Source: CAZMZW01 sp964571135 (GTDB lineage: Bacteria > Chloroflexota > Anaerolineae > Anaerolineales > Anaerolineaceae). Taken from it: DNA of 64,000 nucleotides. Shown here in pieces: positions 23,674-32,517 of this stretch. The stretch is from the NCBI GenBank assembly GCA_964571135.1, contig CAZMZW010000007.1, positions 93,994 to 157,993 of the forward strand. The letters are read 5' to 3'. Positions within the stretch are counted from its first letter, which is position 1, and every line of letters begins with the position of its first letter. Under the pieces are notes generated by a model. The model was not told the DNA's origin and did not search any database. It saw only the letters and a list, made by a program, of their open reading frames with translations. A program made the position numbers and the translations under genes.

Positions 23674-25226
23674 AACCGGCTGCCTGGCAGCGTTTACGGC
23701 AGATCGTCCAGGTCATTGGGCTGGGTATGTTTGTCTACCTGTTCACCCAGTCAGTGTATCTGATCCAATCCGCCCCGCTCAGCGACTTTTTTTATCGTCT
23801 TGACCCTTTGGTGGCTGCCTCGGCGATGCTGGCTGGCCGGATATTTATCCCAACCCTGGCACTGGCTGTTGCCACCTTAGTGCTTACCCTTGTTTTCGGT
23901 CGGGTGTGGTGCGGCTGGTTCTGTCCATTGGGAACGGTCTTGGAATGGACCTCACCCGCTAAAAAGAAAATAACATCCACAAAACACGAACCTGCGCCGG
24001 TTTGGAGAAAAATTAAATATCTTCTCCTATTGGCAATTTTAGCACTGGCGTTCCTTAAGAATCAAACGCTGCTCTTTCTGGATCCCAATACCATCCTCAC
24101 CCGTTCCATGGCTGGAGCCATCTGGCCGGCGCTGAGATATGGCACTTCCGGTCTCGAGAATTTCTTATACCAGTCTAAATTTCTCTGGCCTGTACTGGAT
24201 GCCATTCATACGGCATTGATCGTACCGCTCTTCCATAATACCCAGTCAGCCTTTATTGCGGCATTGCCCATATTTCTTTTTTTTCTTGGGTTGATCGCGC
24301 TCAATTGGTCAGTGGAACGCTTCTGGTGCCGCTATCTTTGCCCATTGGGAGGATTGCTGGGCTGGCTTTCCCGTTTTTCCTTGTTGCGGCGGGATGTGGA
24401 TCAACCCTGCAAACAATGTGGTTTGTGCAATGTCAAATGTCCAACCGGGACGATCGATCCTGCCGACCGTTTCCGCAGTGACCCTGCCGAATGCATTGTT
24501 TGTACGAATTGTGTGAAGTCTTGCAGCCAGGGCGACGTGTCATTTCGCTGGCAGCTTCCAAATTGGAAACCGGTGGAAAAACACAGCTATGACCCCAGCC
24601 GCCGTGAAGCCTTGGTCACCATGGCAGCCGCTGTCGGTGGTGTTGCCCTGGCAGGGATTGAACCGATCGCGCGGCGGTCGCCTGACCATTTCATCCGCCC
24701 GCCTGGAGCCACCCTGACGGATTTTGAAACCTTGTGCATCCGCTGCGGGGAGTGTGTCCGGGTTTGTCCTACTCAGGGATTGCAGCCCAGCCTGCTCGAA
24801 GGCGGCTGGCAGAACCTTATGACGCCTCACCTGGTGGCGCGCCTGGGGTACTGTGTGTTCAACTGCAGCGCTTGCATCCAGAGCTGCCCGTCGGGAGCCA
24901 TCCCAAAGATCAGCCTGGATGAAAAGCATGCGGCCCCGATGGGCCTGGCCAGCATCAACCGTGACCGCTGCCTGCCCTGGGCATACAATACTCCCTGCGT
25001 GGTTTGCGAGGAAATGTGCCCGCTGCCTGATAAAGCAGTCGTCCTCGAACAGGCAGTGGGGCAGAATCTCGGACAAGCAGGAAATGCAGATCTGTTAAGA
25101 CCGCATGTGATCCGTGAAAAATGCATCGGTTGCGGAGTATGTGAGTTCCATTGTCCGGTCGGCGGGGAGGCCGCGATCCGGGTTTATTCACTCCCGGGAG
25201 ATAGACCCCCTCTTTCCGGGATCTGA
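23670..25226 (+). CDS. Membrane-bound polyferredoxin (NapH/RnfB-type 4Fe-4S protein)
   Basis: A 518-residue protein starting at TTG behind GAGGAG. The N-terminal half has four to five helices with the NapH-type motif VWCGWFCPLGT and RYLCPLGG. The C-terminal half has clusters CKQCGLCNVKCPTG, CIVCTNCVKSC, CIRCGECVRVCP, CSACIQSCP, CVVCEEMCP and CIGCGVCEFHCPVGG. A third hydrophobic segment lies between the clusters (LVTMAAAVGGVALAG). It should carry electrons between the membrane quinone pool and an extracytoplasmic or cytoplasmic partner, here probably the DUF362 protein. A decayed copy of its C-terminus is at 30768-30878. Confidence 0.88.
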   Translation: MKPAAWQRLRQIVQVIGLGMFVYLFTQSVYLIQSAPLSDFFYRLDPLVAASAMLAGRIFIPTLALAVATLVLTLVFGRVWCGWFCPLGTVLEWTSPAKKKITSTKHEPAPVWRKIKYLLLLAILALAFLKNQTLLFLDPNTILTRSMAGAIWPALRYGTSGLENFLYQSKFLWPVLDAIHTALIVPLFHNTQSAFIAALPIFLFFLGLIALNWSVERFWCRYLCPLGGLLGWLSRFSLLRRDVDQPCKQCGLCNVKCPTGTIDPADRFRSDPAECIVCTNCVKSCSQGDVSFRWQLPNWKPVEKHSYDPSRREALVTMAAAVGGVALAGIEPIARRSPDHFIRPPGATLTDFETLCIRCGECVRVCPTQGLQPSLLEGGWQNLMTPHLVARLGYCVFNCSACIQSCPSGAIPKISLDEKHAAPMGLASINRDRCLPWAYNTPCVVCEEMCPLPDKAVVLEQAVGQNLGQAGNADLLRPHVIREKCIGCGVCEFHCPVGGEAAIRVYSLPGDRPPLSGI

Positions 25227-25553
25227 AAGATATTAGTCCAATTCTTATACAATAAAAATGAATGTTTTTTCTTCTTCTGAATGTAGGATCGAAAGACTTG
25301 TAACCAAGTGAGCCCCCTACTCTCGATAAGGCGCGTTTTTTTTTATCGCGTAGGTCAGGTATGAATACCTGACAACGAAAAAAGGATTATCCAGATATGA
25401 ATTCCACTGTGTCCATAGCTTCCACCCGATATGCACCCAAAACTGGGAAGGCGACTCTCATAATAAGAAGATTATGTATTACCAGTATTTATCATTCATA
25501 TCGAATTAATTGCTTTTGGTCATTCCAATAGTGGGATTATTAATATAATTACC
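25227..25553. other. 327 bp intergenic region with a palindromic repeat
   Basis: Apart from the palindrome listed below and T-rich runs near 25334, nothing could be assigned. It separates the polyferredoxin gene from a convergent glycosyltransferase gene. Confidence 0.45.
25351..25374. repeat. TAGGTCAGG palindromic repeat
   Basis: GTCAGGTA (25354-25361) and TACCTGAC (25366-25373) form a perfect 8 bp stem around TGAA. It shares the TAGGTCAGG...CCTGACA frame with copies at 63554-63577 and 63639-63663. Confidence 0.7.
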
Positions 25554-26798
25554 TTAACCAGCCCAAAACCGATGCGAAAAAAGTACCAAAAAATAGGCTT
25601 GCAGAGGTAAAGAAATTCCTATGATCAGGCGATCCACCCATGGCTTTTTTCCCCATTTCGCCAAAAGAAAAAAGAATGGGATGATAACTAATACAAATCT
25701 TTGCATGGATAGTGAATTACCGGTGGATATTGGAATGAGAAAAGACAATAGCGCAAACAATCCAAAAGAAGGACGAAATTTCAAAAAGGTCAGAATAACA
25801 AGAGGTAGAAATAAAATTATGGTCAATGTATCTATTAAGTACCAGAAAGTGCCAATTTCCCCTGCAAATATATTCCCAACTTTATGCATCGCCTGAATAT
25901 TTTGAATCAACCTTGATATCCAATCAAGCGACATTGATCTATTCCATCCAGACTGAACCTGAACAAATGTAAGGGCGTTCCCAAACTTCTGATACAAATA
26001 GACCATATAAGCAATAATTCCAGATAGTGAAAAAATGGATGCCAGGATTCCTTTCCATGCTTTGGGAAGTTTTGTTAAATCGTCTTTTAAGATATTAATT
26101 TGTGCCTTTAGATTCCAGGGTTTGGGGATAAATCGAACTCCTTGTTGCCATAAGGCTTCGAAAAAAATGAAAACCGCGCATAGAATTCCTGGAACTCTCG
26201 TCGCTGATGCAAGAGCGCCAGCAATTGCAGCTAACAACCATTTCCCTTTTATGGAGTAAAAAAAGCAAACGGTTAGGAACAATAAGAATGCGCTCTCTGT
26301 ATACACTGCAGAGAAAAAGAAGGCCGTAGGTGCAGAGGCTATGTAGAAAACCGCCCTGCCCGCTGTACCTTCATCAAACTCTGTTTTCGTTATTGCATAT
26401 AAATAAAAGAGCGCCATTAGGAACATAATATTGGAAACCCATAACCCAGAGGTAATACTGTTTCCCGTAAATAATGAGGCCAATCGAATGAGAATGGGGT
26501 AAAGAGGAAAAAATGCGGTGTTTCTTAGGTTGGCTAGAGAATAGCCATTTTGAGCGATATCAATATATAAAGGACCATCCCAGCGAATTAACCCATTCGG
26601 AATTATGTTCCGCGGATTATATACCCAACCCGTATAAACAGTATTTGCCGGGATCATATTCGCAGAAAAATAGATGACTACAACGATCATTATTCTGGTT
26701 AAGATGAAGGCAAAAAAAACAGCGCCTACACATTTCCAATCAATTTGCTTTAGTTTATTTTTAATAAAGACTATAAACCTGTTGTTTGGTAATTTCAT
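25554..26798 (-). CDS. PIG-V-type mannosyltransferase-like membrane protein
   Basis: A 414-residue polytopic protein with about ten helices. The first loop carries RWDGPLYIDIAQNGYS and then FFPLYPILIR, the signature of PIG-V/GPI-mannosyltransferase-like GT-C enzymes, which use lipid-linked sugars on the outer face of the membrane. In bacteria such proteins modify lipids, glycans or proteins. The likely catalytic acidic residue is the Asp of RWDG. It is the first of three unrelated polytopic envelope proteins in 25.5-30.6 kb and is not cotranscribed with the other two. Confidence 0.8.
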   Translation of the reverse strand: MKLPNNRFIVFIKNKLKQIDWKCVGAVFFAFILTRIMIVVVIYFSANMIPANTVYTGWVYNPRNIIPNGLIRWDGPLYIDIAQNGYSLANLRNTAFFPLYPILIRLASLFTGNSITSGLWVSNIMFLMALFYLYAITKTEFDEGTAGRAVFYIASAPTAFFFSAVYTESAFLLFLTVCFFYSIKGKWLLAAIAGALASATRVPGILCAVFIFFEALWQQGVRFIPKPWNLKAQINILKDDLTKLPKAWKGILASIFSLSGIIAYMVYLYQKFGNALTFVQVQSGWNRSMSLDWISRLIQNIQAMHKVGNIFAGEIGTFWYLIDTLTIILFLPLVILTFLKFRPSFGLFALLSFLIPISTGNSLSMQRFVLVIIPFFFLLAKWGKKPWVDRLIIGISLPLQAYFLVLFSHRFWAG

Positions 26799-27288
26799 TA
26801 ACCGAATACCTCATTGAAATTCAATAAATAGTTTTATACACTTTCAGGTAGTGTCGGGATCAATTGGATAGACTATTTTCATAATTACCTGAATTATAAC
26901 CAAAACCTAAATTTTTGCCGCTTATCGCTAGAACCTCCTTTCCTTCCATCTGTGCACCAAGAAACAAGTTATGCACTGGCAGTGTTAAAATTTCCATTCA
27001 AGAGGATTAAGTGAAAACATATCAAAATTTCTTTATTTAGGTTCAAGTAGCAAGCGCAACGATTGTGGTTAAAAAAAAGAGTTTGGATAGAATAGTCGAA
27101 AAGGTCTAACCCGAATATGCATTGGGAGAACGCATGAGCCTCGAAAGCTTCCATTAATATAACCTTATGGCATACAATAGTGTCCGTTGATTATTTCGGC
27201 GAATCGGAAGCTATCTTTGATTATAGATATCAAAAGAGCAAAAGATTAGAGATTTTACATTTTAGAAGGAGCTTGTTATACAATTAAA
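26799..27288. other. 490 bp AT-rich intergenic region between divergent genes
   Basis: Divergent upstream regions of the PIG-V-like gene and the gene starting at 27289. Small open frames exist, but none has a ribosome site or coding character. No repeat or RNA was recognised. Confidence 0.4.
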
Positions 27289-28767
27289 GTGGTAAAGATG
27301 GAATCTAAGGTAACTATGCCAATTGCTTATCGAAAAGATGCCCTAATTATATTCATCCTTCTGGCTTTGACATTTGCTTATTTTTACCAGGGTGGGGGAT
27401 CGAATGAAAATTCCAGGTTTAGTTTGATTTTCTCCAGCATTCAAGAAGGTCGTCTCTCTATTGATGACTACTATAACAAAGCAGACACTTATACTATAGA
27501 CAAGGCCTACTTCAATGGCCATTATTATTCGGATAAGGCCATTGGCCCAGCGGTTCTGGGGGCTGTTTTTTATATTCCCTTATCATGGATGCAGCAATAT
27601 ATTAATTATCCGAGTCAAGCCAACGTGAAATGGATCTTGACCTTCCTTGTGGTTGGATTACCGGCTGCAATCGCAGGGAGTCTCATGTATATCCTGTGTT
27701 TATACATATCTAAAAGCCGTCTACGGGCATATTTGGTTACTCTGGCAATCACATTGGGAACATTATATTTTCCGTTCAGTATCGTCCTTTTCAGTCACCA
27801 AATCACTTCCTCCTTGCTCTTTAGCGCCTTTGTTATGATTTTCTTTCTAAAAAATGAGCCCAGGAAACGAAATATTGGTTATTTTTTCCTGATTGGTTTG
27901 CTCTTGGGGTGGGCGGTAATATGTGAGTTTCCGTCTGCTGTTATAGTTTTTGCATTGATCGTTTATTACTTTTTCTTCGTTTTGAGAAATCGTGACAATC
28001 AAAATTGGCGTTCAATTGTCTTACCCATGTTGGGTGGGATGATTCCAATCGTATTACAACTGGTCTATAACAAATTGTGTTTCGGCGGTTTCTTTTCAAT
28101 AGGATATTCAAATCTAAATAATCAAATATTCAGCTCTTCCATGAGTAAAGGATTAATGGGCATCCTTTGGCCTAATTTGATTGTGCTCTACTATACGACT
28201 TTCCACCCACTCATGGGAATATTTTGGCAATCACCTGTTTTACTTTTATCTTTTGTCGGTGCAGTGTTTATATTCCGCCAGCGTTCGTATCGAGCAGAGG
28301 CGGTTCTGGCGGTCTGGGTTATTTGTTCGTATTTTGTTCTTATGTCGGGTTATTTTATGTGGTGGGGTGGTTTCTCTTTAGGTCCACGTCACATCATTCC
28401 TGCGCTGCCTTTTTTCTGCATGCTTCTGATTTTTGTTCCGAAACGCTTTAACTGGCCTTTAGTTGGGCTATGTCTGGTCTCCATTGGACAAATGATAATT
28501 GCTGCTGCCAGTAACGTTGAAGTCCAAGACACAATGGTTAAGAAAATCAGTACATTGAGCTTTTTCGAATATTCAAATATTTATAGTTTCTGTTTAAAAC
28601 TGCTTTTACAGGGTAAGTTCAATCAGAATTTAGGTCAACAATTATTTCACCTGCAATTATGGAGTAGTCTCATACCTTTTTTGGTTCTTATGATAGGTAT
28701 TACTATTTTTTTCTTCTGGAATGAAATAAAATCACTCCCCGTGATTTCGGCTGATTACAGGAAATAG
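27289..28767 (+). CDS. Polytopic GT-C-like membrane protein
   Basis: About 490 residues; GTG 27289 or ATG 27298 are both possible, with AGAAGGAG 19-27 nt upstream. There are about eleven helices. The first extracytoplasmic loop has SRFSLIFSSIQEGRLSIDDY and FNGHYYSDKAIGPAVLG. The GHYYSDKA.G pattern recurs in GT-C-like membrane proteins that may transfer sugars from polyprenyl carriers. The acidic residues of D.Y and YSDK are candidates for catalysis. The assignment rests on motif memory and topology. Confidence 0.6.
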   Translation: MVKMESKVTMPIAYRKDALIIFILLALTFAYFYQGGGSNENSRFSLIFSSIQEGRLSIDDYYNKADTYTIDKAYFNGHYYSDKAIGPAVLGAVFYIPLSWMQQYINYPSQANVKWILTFLVVGLPAAIAGSLMYILCLYISKSRLRAYLVTLAITLGTLYFPFSIVLFSHQITSSLLFSAFVMIFFLKNEPRKRNIGYFFLIGLLLGWAVICEFPSAVIVFALIVYYFFFVLRNRDNQNWRSIVLPMLGGMIPIVLQLVYNKLCFGGFFSIGYSNLNNQIFSSSMSKGLMGILWPNLIVLYYTTFHPLMGIFWQSPVLLLSFVGAVFIFRQRSYRAEAVLAVWVICSYFVLMSGYFMWWGGFSLGPRHIIPALPFFCMLLIFVPKRFNWPLVGLCLVSIGQMIIAAASNVEVQDTMVKKISTLSFFEYSNIYSFCLKLLLQGKFNQNLGQQLFHLQLWSSLIPFLVLMIGITIFFFWNEIKSLPVISADYRK

Positions 28768-28874
28768 TTCAACAATTAAAAAGATGTCTCTCCAAATTAG
28801 CTGATGACATCGGTATATAAACAAGTATCCCTGCCTCAATATCAAAATGCGATAATGATTGTACGATTATTGCA

Positions 28875-30590
28875 TCATGGGAAAGAACAATAAGGAGTAA
28901 GGTCAAAATTGGATTGAATTAGCATGTTATCAACAGATAATACAATGTTGTACCCATCAACCTGGCATATCAGCATGTGGCTTGATAAATTCTCTTTCGC
29001 AAATCCTATCCAATCAGAACCCCAGAATATGTACATTGTCTGTATATCCGCGCGGTTATCTTTTAGGTCTTCCCAAACCTGGTTTCCATAAGTTTTAATG
29101 GCTCCATAATTTCCCCGCGCGAAATATCCCCAGTTTAAGGTTAAATTGTTTTGGCGAGCATATAAAGCAACTGGTTCATAAATGGAGTTTACGTTCTCTG
29201 GAGGAATAAATACAATATGCTGATTAGTTTTAGATGCCGCCTGCCAAAATTCCGCTTGCAAATCAGATTTGTAAGCAACAAAGCCGTTAAATTTTTTTAA
29301 GGAATAAAGCGGTTGTATGTCGATTAATTGAAGCACCAGTACCAGGAATAGTAATGGCATTGCATATCGTAAATTACGAATAATGCTGATCAAGCCAAAC
29401 AACACCAAAAAATAGAACACTGGCCAAATAAAACGCCCGCACGCACGAAATATTGAAAATAGAATAGGGATAAATTCAGGACTTTCAATAACCCATAATG
29501 ATTGAGCATTTAAATAAGCTTCATTCGAAAGCGCGAATAAACTAAACATTATGGAAACAAGCACAAAGGGTAGGACGAAGTGCTGATGGCGAGGCGAGTA
29601 ATCTTTTTGAAGATACAAAATCAAAGCAATTGGCAAAAGCAAAAAATTACCTAACCCTAAATAGCTGAAACCCTCATATTGTCTATCTGTACCGGCTGGC
29701 ATTTGCTTGAGTATTGAAGAATATTTGCCAGGATTGATAAACCCATTCAGGTTCCAAGAATAATTTCCAAAAAATACTTCTGCCACTTTATCACCAGCAT
29801 CCAAACTGATTAGGCCAATACAAAAACCAATCAAAAGTATCACACTAAACCCCACAAGCACATCCAAGATCAGCATCCGCTTATTTTTTTCCCTCTTATA
29901 GCGAAAAAACAAACTGATTACCCACAAAGGTATCAGCATAGCTACAAAATAGGGGTGTATTAATACTGTAACTGCTAATAAAACGATCCAGGCGCCGCGC
30001 CACAATTTATGGCGATATTCCAGAATAATAAACCAAACCGCTGCCAGTAAAACCCATTGGGCGGTTAAAGAATCATGGAAAAAAAATCGAAGGATCAATG
30101 GCGGGGAAAGTACGAGTAATGATGCTCCTAGAATTTTATTAAAATGTGAGGTAGTAAACTCGCCCAGAATTAGCATTCCCATAAGCATTTGACCAATTAC
30201 CGAAGCCAGCCCCCATATCCCCAGGTATTGGAAGTTCTGTTTCATCAGGGGTGAAAATAATTTTAAAGGAATCGCAAATAGTGGAATCGAATCCGTGAAG
30301 ATGAGAGAAGTTCCAAAGGGGTAACCATAGGCGTCTATGCGGCCTAAGGGAAAATGCCAGGGCTCTTGTCGGAACCATTCCCAGCCGATTTGATGTTGAA
30401 AAACATCTCCACCGGTTGAATAAATCCAGTTCACATTGGTGAAATAAAGAGGGTAGCGGCCATAAAGGAAAAGAAACCAGCCTAACCCACAAAAAATGCT
30501 GATGGAAATTATCAACAGAAATTGGAGAAAACGCGGAGAGAGTTTGTGGTGAAGCAAGCTATTGACTTGGTGAATTTTGCTTTTTATCAT
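28875..30590 (-). CDS. DUF6311-type polytopic membrane protein
   Basis: 571 residues if started at ATG 30590; a TTG at 30617 would add nine. About eleven helices occupy the first 420 residues, then a soluble domain of about 140 residues ends the protein. The loop STGGDVFQHQIGWEWFRQEP followed by YGYPFGTSLIFTDSIPLFAI matches the DUF6311 pattern. These proteins are suspected GT-C glycosyltransferases or transferases acting on surface glycans. The C-terminal domain begins near FWQAASKTNQHIVFIPPE. Convergent with the 27289 gene. Confidence 0.7.
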   Translation of the reverse strand: MIKSKIHQVNSLLHHKLSPRFLQFLLIISISIFCGLGWFLFLYGRYPLYFTNVNWIYSTGGDVFQHQIGWEWFRQEPWHFPLGRIDAYGYPFGTSLIFTDSIPLFAIPLKLFSPLMKQNFQYLGIWGLASVIGQMLMGMLILGEFTTSHFNKILGASLLVLSPPLILRFFFHDSLTAQWVLLAAVWFIILEYRHKLWRGAWIVLLAVTVLIHPYFVAMLIPLWVISLFFRYKREKNKRMLILDVLVGFSVILLIGFCIGLISLDAGDKVAEVFFGNYSWNLNGFINPGKYSSILKQMPAGTDRQYEGFSYLGLGNFLLLPIALILYLQKDYSPRHQHFVLPFVLVSIMFSLFALSNEAYLNAQSLWVIESPEFIPILFSIFRACGRFIWPVFYFLVLFGLISIIRNLRYAMPLLFLVLVLQLIDIQPLYSLKKFNGFVAYKSDLQAEFWQAASKTNQHIVFIPPENVNSIYEPVALYARQNNLTLNWGYFARGNYGAIKTYGNQVWEDLKDNRADIQTMYIFWGSDWIGFAKENLSSHMLICQVDGYNIVLSVDNMLIQSNFDLTPYCSFP

Positions 30591-30767
30591 GGCTGCTAGA
30601 TCCTTGTATCGTTTCAATCTAGATTATTCTAATGTCGGTAAGCTTTAAGTATATATGAAAAGTATAGGTTTGAATTTGAATATCGTGCTCAAGGACGGAT
30701 TGCCGAGGGCAGCCTTTTCTCTGCACACAGAATATGAACGAAGTTTTAGGTGGATGTTTACCTTTTT
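30591..30767. other. Upstream region of the DUF6311-type gene
   Basis: No gene recognised. It leads into the polyferredoxin relic; no extended similarity to the intact polyferredoxin was seen before 30768. Confidence 0.4.
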
Positions 30768-30878
30768 GAAAAATGCATCGGCTGCGTCGTGGATGATTTC
30801 TTTTGTCCTGTCGGTGGAGCGGTCGGCATCCAGGTGTTCTCACTCCGGGGAGAAAAACCGCCTTTTTCGGGGATCTAA
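30768..30878 (+). pseudogene. Relic: C-terminus of a polyferredoxin
   Basis: The frame reads EKCIGCVVDDFFCPVGGAVG, then IQVFSLRGEKPPFSGI and TAA. It aligns over its length with the end of the 23670-25226 protein (EKCIGCGVCEFHCPVGG, IRVYSLPGDRPPLSGI). One cluster cysteine is lost (VVD for GVC) and no start or upstream part remains. The identical ending PP.SGI shows it derives from a close paralogue. Confidence 0.85.
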
Positions 30879-31163
30879 GGGTAATCACCCGATAAATATG
30901 GTTTTTCGCTAATATCAAAGTTAAGGGGGACTGCAATCTGTTGGGGGCTATTTTATTAATGAATAACTTTCTGAGTTCAAATTTGATCATTTGGTCCAAA
31001 CAGTTCGTATTGTCTGTGCAATTTAACCGTGGTTGCACCAGCAGAGTATCTGAGATGGCAACTCGGAATTGAATAATAATTGGTAGGGGCGGCTTGTTCA
31101 CAGTGAGGTAAAAGTAGTATTATGGAGTCACTGAATGATACCCGCGCGTATCGGAGAAATGAT

Positions 31164-31883
31164 ATGGCATTAAAGACAATCAATCAAAAGGCGGTTCAAA
31201 AACTAAATTCCAAGCAGTGGATTCGTTTGATCATGGCTTATCTATTTATACCCGTGGTTCTGTTCATTTGTGGATGGGATTACCGTTGGTGGCAGGCATG
31301 GGTTTTTTCATTACTTATCTTTACGGCGGGAATTGGAGGGCGCATCTGGGCGGAACGACGACATCCGGGACTATTAATGGAAAGGGCAGGATTTGAAAGC
31401 GCATCCGGAGTAAAGCCATGGGATAAAGTGCTAGCTCCGTTGATGGCGTTGAGTTTGTCCTTCCCGCTTGTCATTGTGGCAGGACTAGACCACCACTTTG
31501 GTTGGTCACCAATATTTCCGACATGGTTAAACCTTATTGGCTTGATCTTGATAATTCTTGGATACTCCTTCGCCTCATGGGCGTTGGCAGAGAATCGTTT
31601 TTTCTCAGGCGTAGTTCGTATTCAGGCGGATCGAGGCCATATGGTGTGTGAAAGCGGTCCTTACCGGATCGTACGGCATCCAGGCTATGCTGGGAATGTT
31701 TTGGCGTTACCGGGTATTGTGCTAGCCTTAGGTTCGGTTTGGACGCTCATTCCGGCAGCGATTGCGCTGATTATCACCGTAATCAGAACCTTTCTGGAAG
31801 ACCAGACTCTAAAGGAAGAGTTACCAGGATATCGGGACTATGTAAACCAGGTACGCTATCGGTTAATTCCAGCGATTTTCTAA
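31164..31883 (+). CDS. Isoprenylcysteine carboxyl methyltransferase (ICMT/PEMT)-like membrane protein
   Basis: The start at MALKTINQ has GGAG at ideal spacing; an ATG at 31122 is a possible longer start. 239 residues with five or six helices. The C-terminal motif CESGPYRIVRHPGYAGN, followed by FLEDQTLKEELPGY, is the S-adenosylmethionine-binding signature of the ICMT/PEMT family, which methylates lipids or prenylated cysteines in the membrane. Bacterial substrates are mostly unknown. It is a single gene with no obvious partner. Confidence 0.85.
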   Translation: MALKTINQKAVQKLNSKQWIRLIMAYLFIPVVLFICGWDYRWWQAWVFSLLIFTAGIGGRIWAERRHPGLLMERAGFESASGVKPWDKVLAPLMALSLSFPLVIVAGLDHHFGWSPIFPTWLNLIGLILIILGYSFASWALAENRFFSGVVRIQADRGHMVCESGPYRIVRHPGYAGNVLALPGIVLALGSVWTLIPAAIALIITVIRTFLEDQTLKEELPGYRDYVNQVRYRLIPAIF

Positions 31884-32023
31884 ATGGTCTAATTAATGTA
31901 AAGCTGGAAACATACTGCCAGACCTTTTTTAGAATTCTTGTTATTATCCATATTTATATGATATACAATTAATTTACAGTATATTCCCTGGATAGTCATT
32001 TCCACTTTCTATCGGAGAACCTA

Positions 32024-32485
32024 ATGAAGTCATCGTCGGTCATAGAAGTACGGAAAAACGCGGAAGAATTTTTTACATCAGGTCTATTTTGTGCAGAGAG
32101 TGTTATTCTTGCCATCGCCAAGGCACAGGGTATTGAGTCTGAGTTATTGCCTAAAATTGCCACAGCATTTTGCAGCGGCATGGCTCAATCTTGCAGCACA
32201 TGCGGAGCCCTCACAGGAGCCATCATGGGCATTGGTCTTGCTCTTGGCCGTTCCACACCGGATGAATCCGTGGAACCTTCATTCACAGCTGCCCAGAAAC
32301 TTATCAAGGAATTCGCGCAGGAGTTTGGCGATTGCAACTGTTATACATTGTTGGGAGGCTGTGACCTGAACACCCCGGAAGGTCAGGTCATGTTTGAAGA
32401 AAAGAAACTCATGGAACATTGCCTGCAAATCACCGGTAAAGCTGCTGAAATTGCTGCCCGTATTATAGTAGAAAGCAACGGCTAA
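32024..32485 (+). CDS. C_GCAxxG_C_C family redox-type protein
   Basis: A 153-residue protein behind GGAGAACC. It has the name-giving pattern: FCAES near the N-terminus, FCSGMAQSCSTCGALTGAIMG, then DCNCYTLLGGCDL and HCLQ. The cysteines are arranged as in the family usually annotated as C_GCAxxG_C_C or split-soret-like, sometimes linked to metal or redox chemistry. It precedes the second MalT-like regulator by 32 bp on the same strand and may share its transcript. Confidence 0.88.
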   Translation: MKSSSVIEVRKNAEEFFTSGLFCAESVILAIAKAQGIESELLPKIATAFCSGMAQSCSTCGALTGAIMGIGLALGRSTPDESVEPSFTAAQKLIKEFAQEFGDCNCYTLLGGCDLNTPEGQVMFEEKKLMEHCLQITGKAAEIAARIIVESNG

Positions 32486-32517
32486 GTAAAAGTTGATTTT
32501 TTGGAAAACTAGTACCG

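Noticed and set aside
26969..27154. ORF of 61 codons in the gap before 27289
   Set aside because: No ribosome site, no recognisable motif, and AT-rich intergenic composition.
25554..30590. One glycan biosynthesis operon
   Set aside because: The three polytopic genes lie on alternating strands with long gaps, so they cannot be one operon even if their functions are related.
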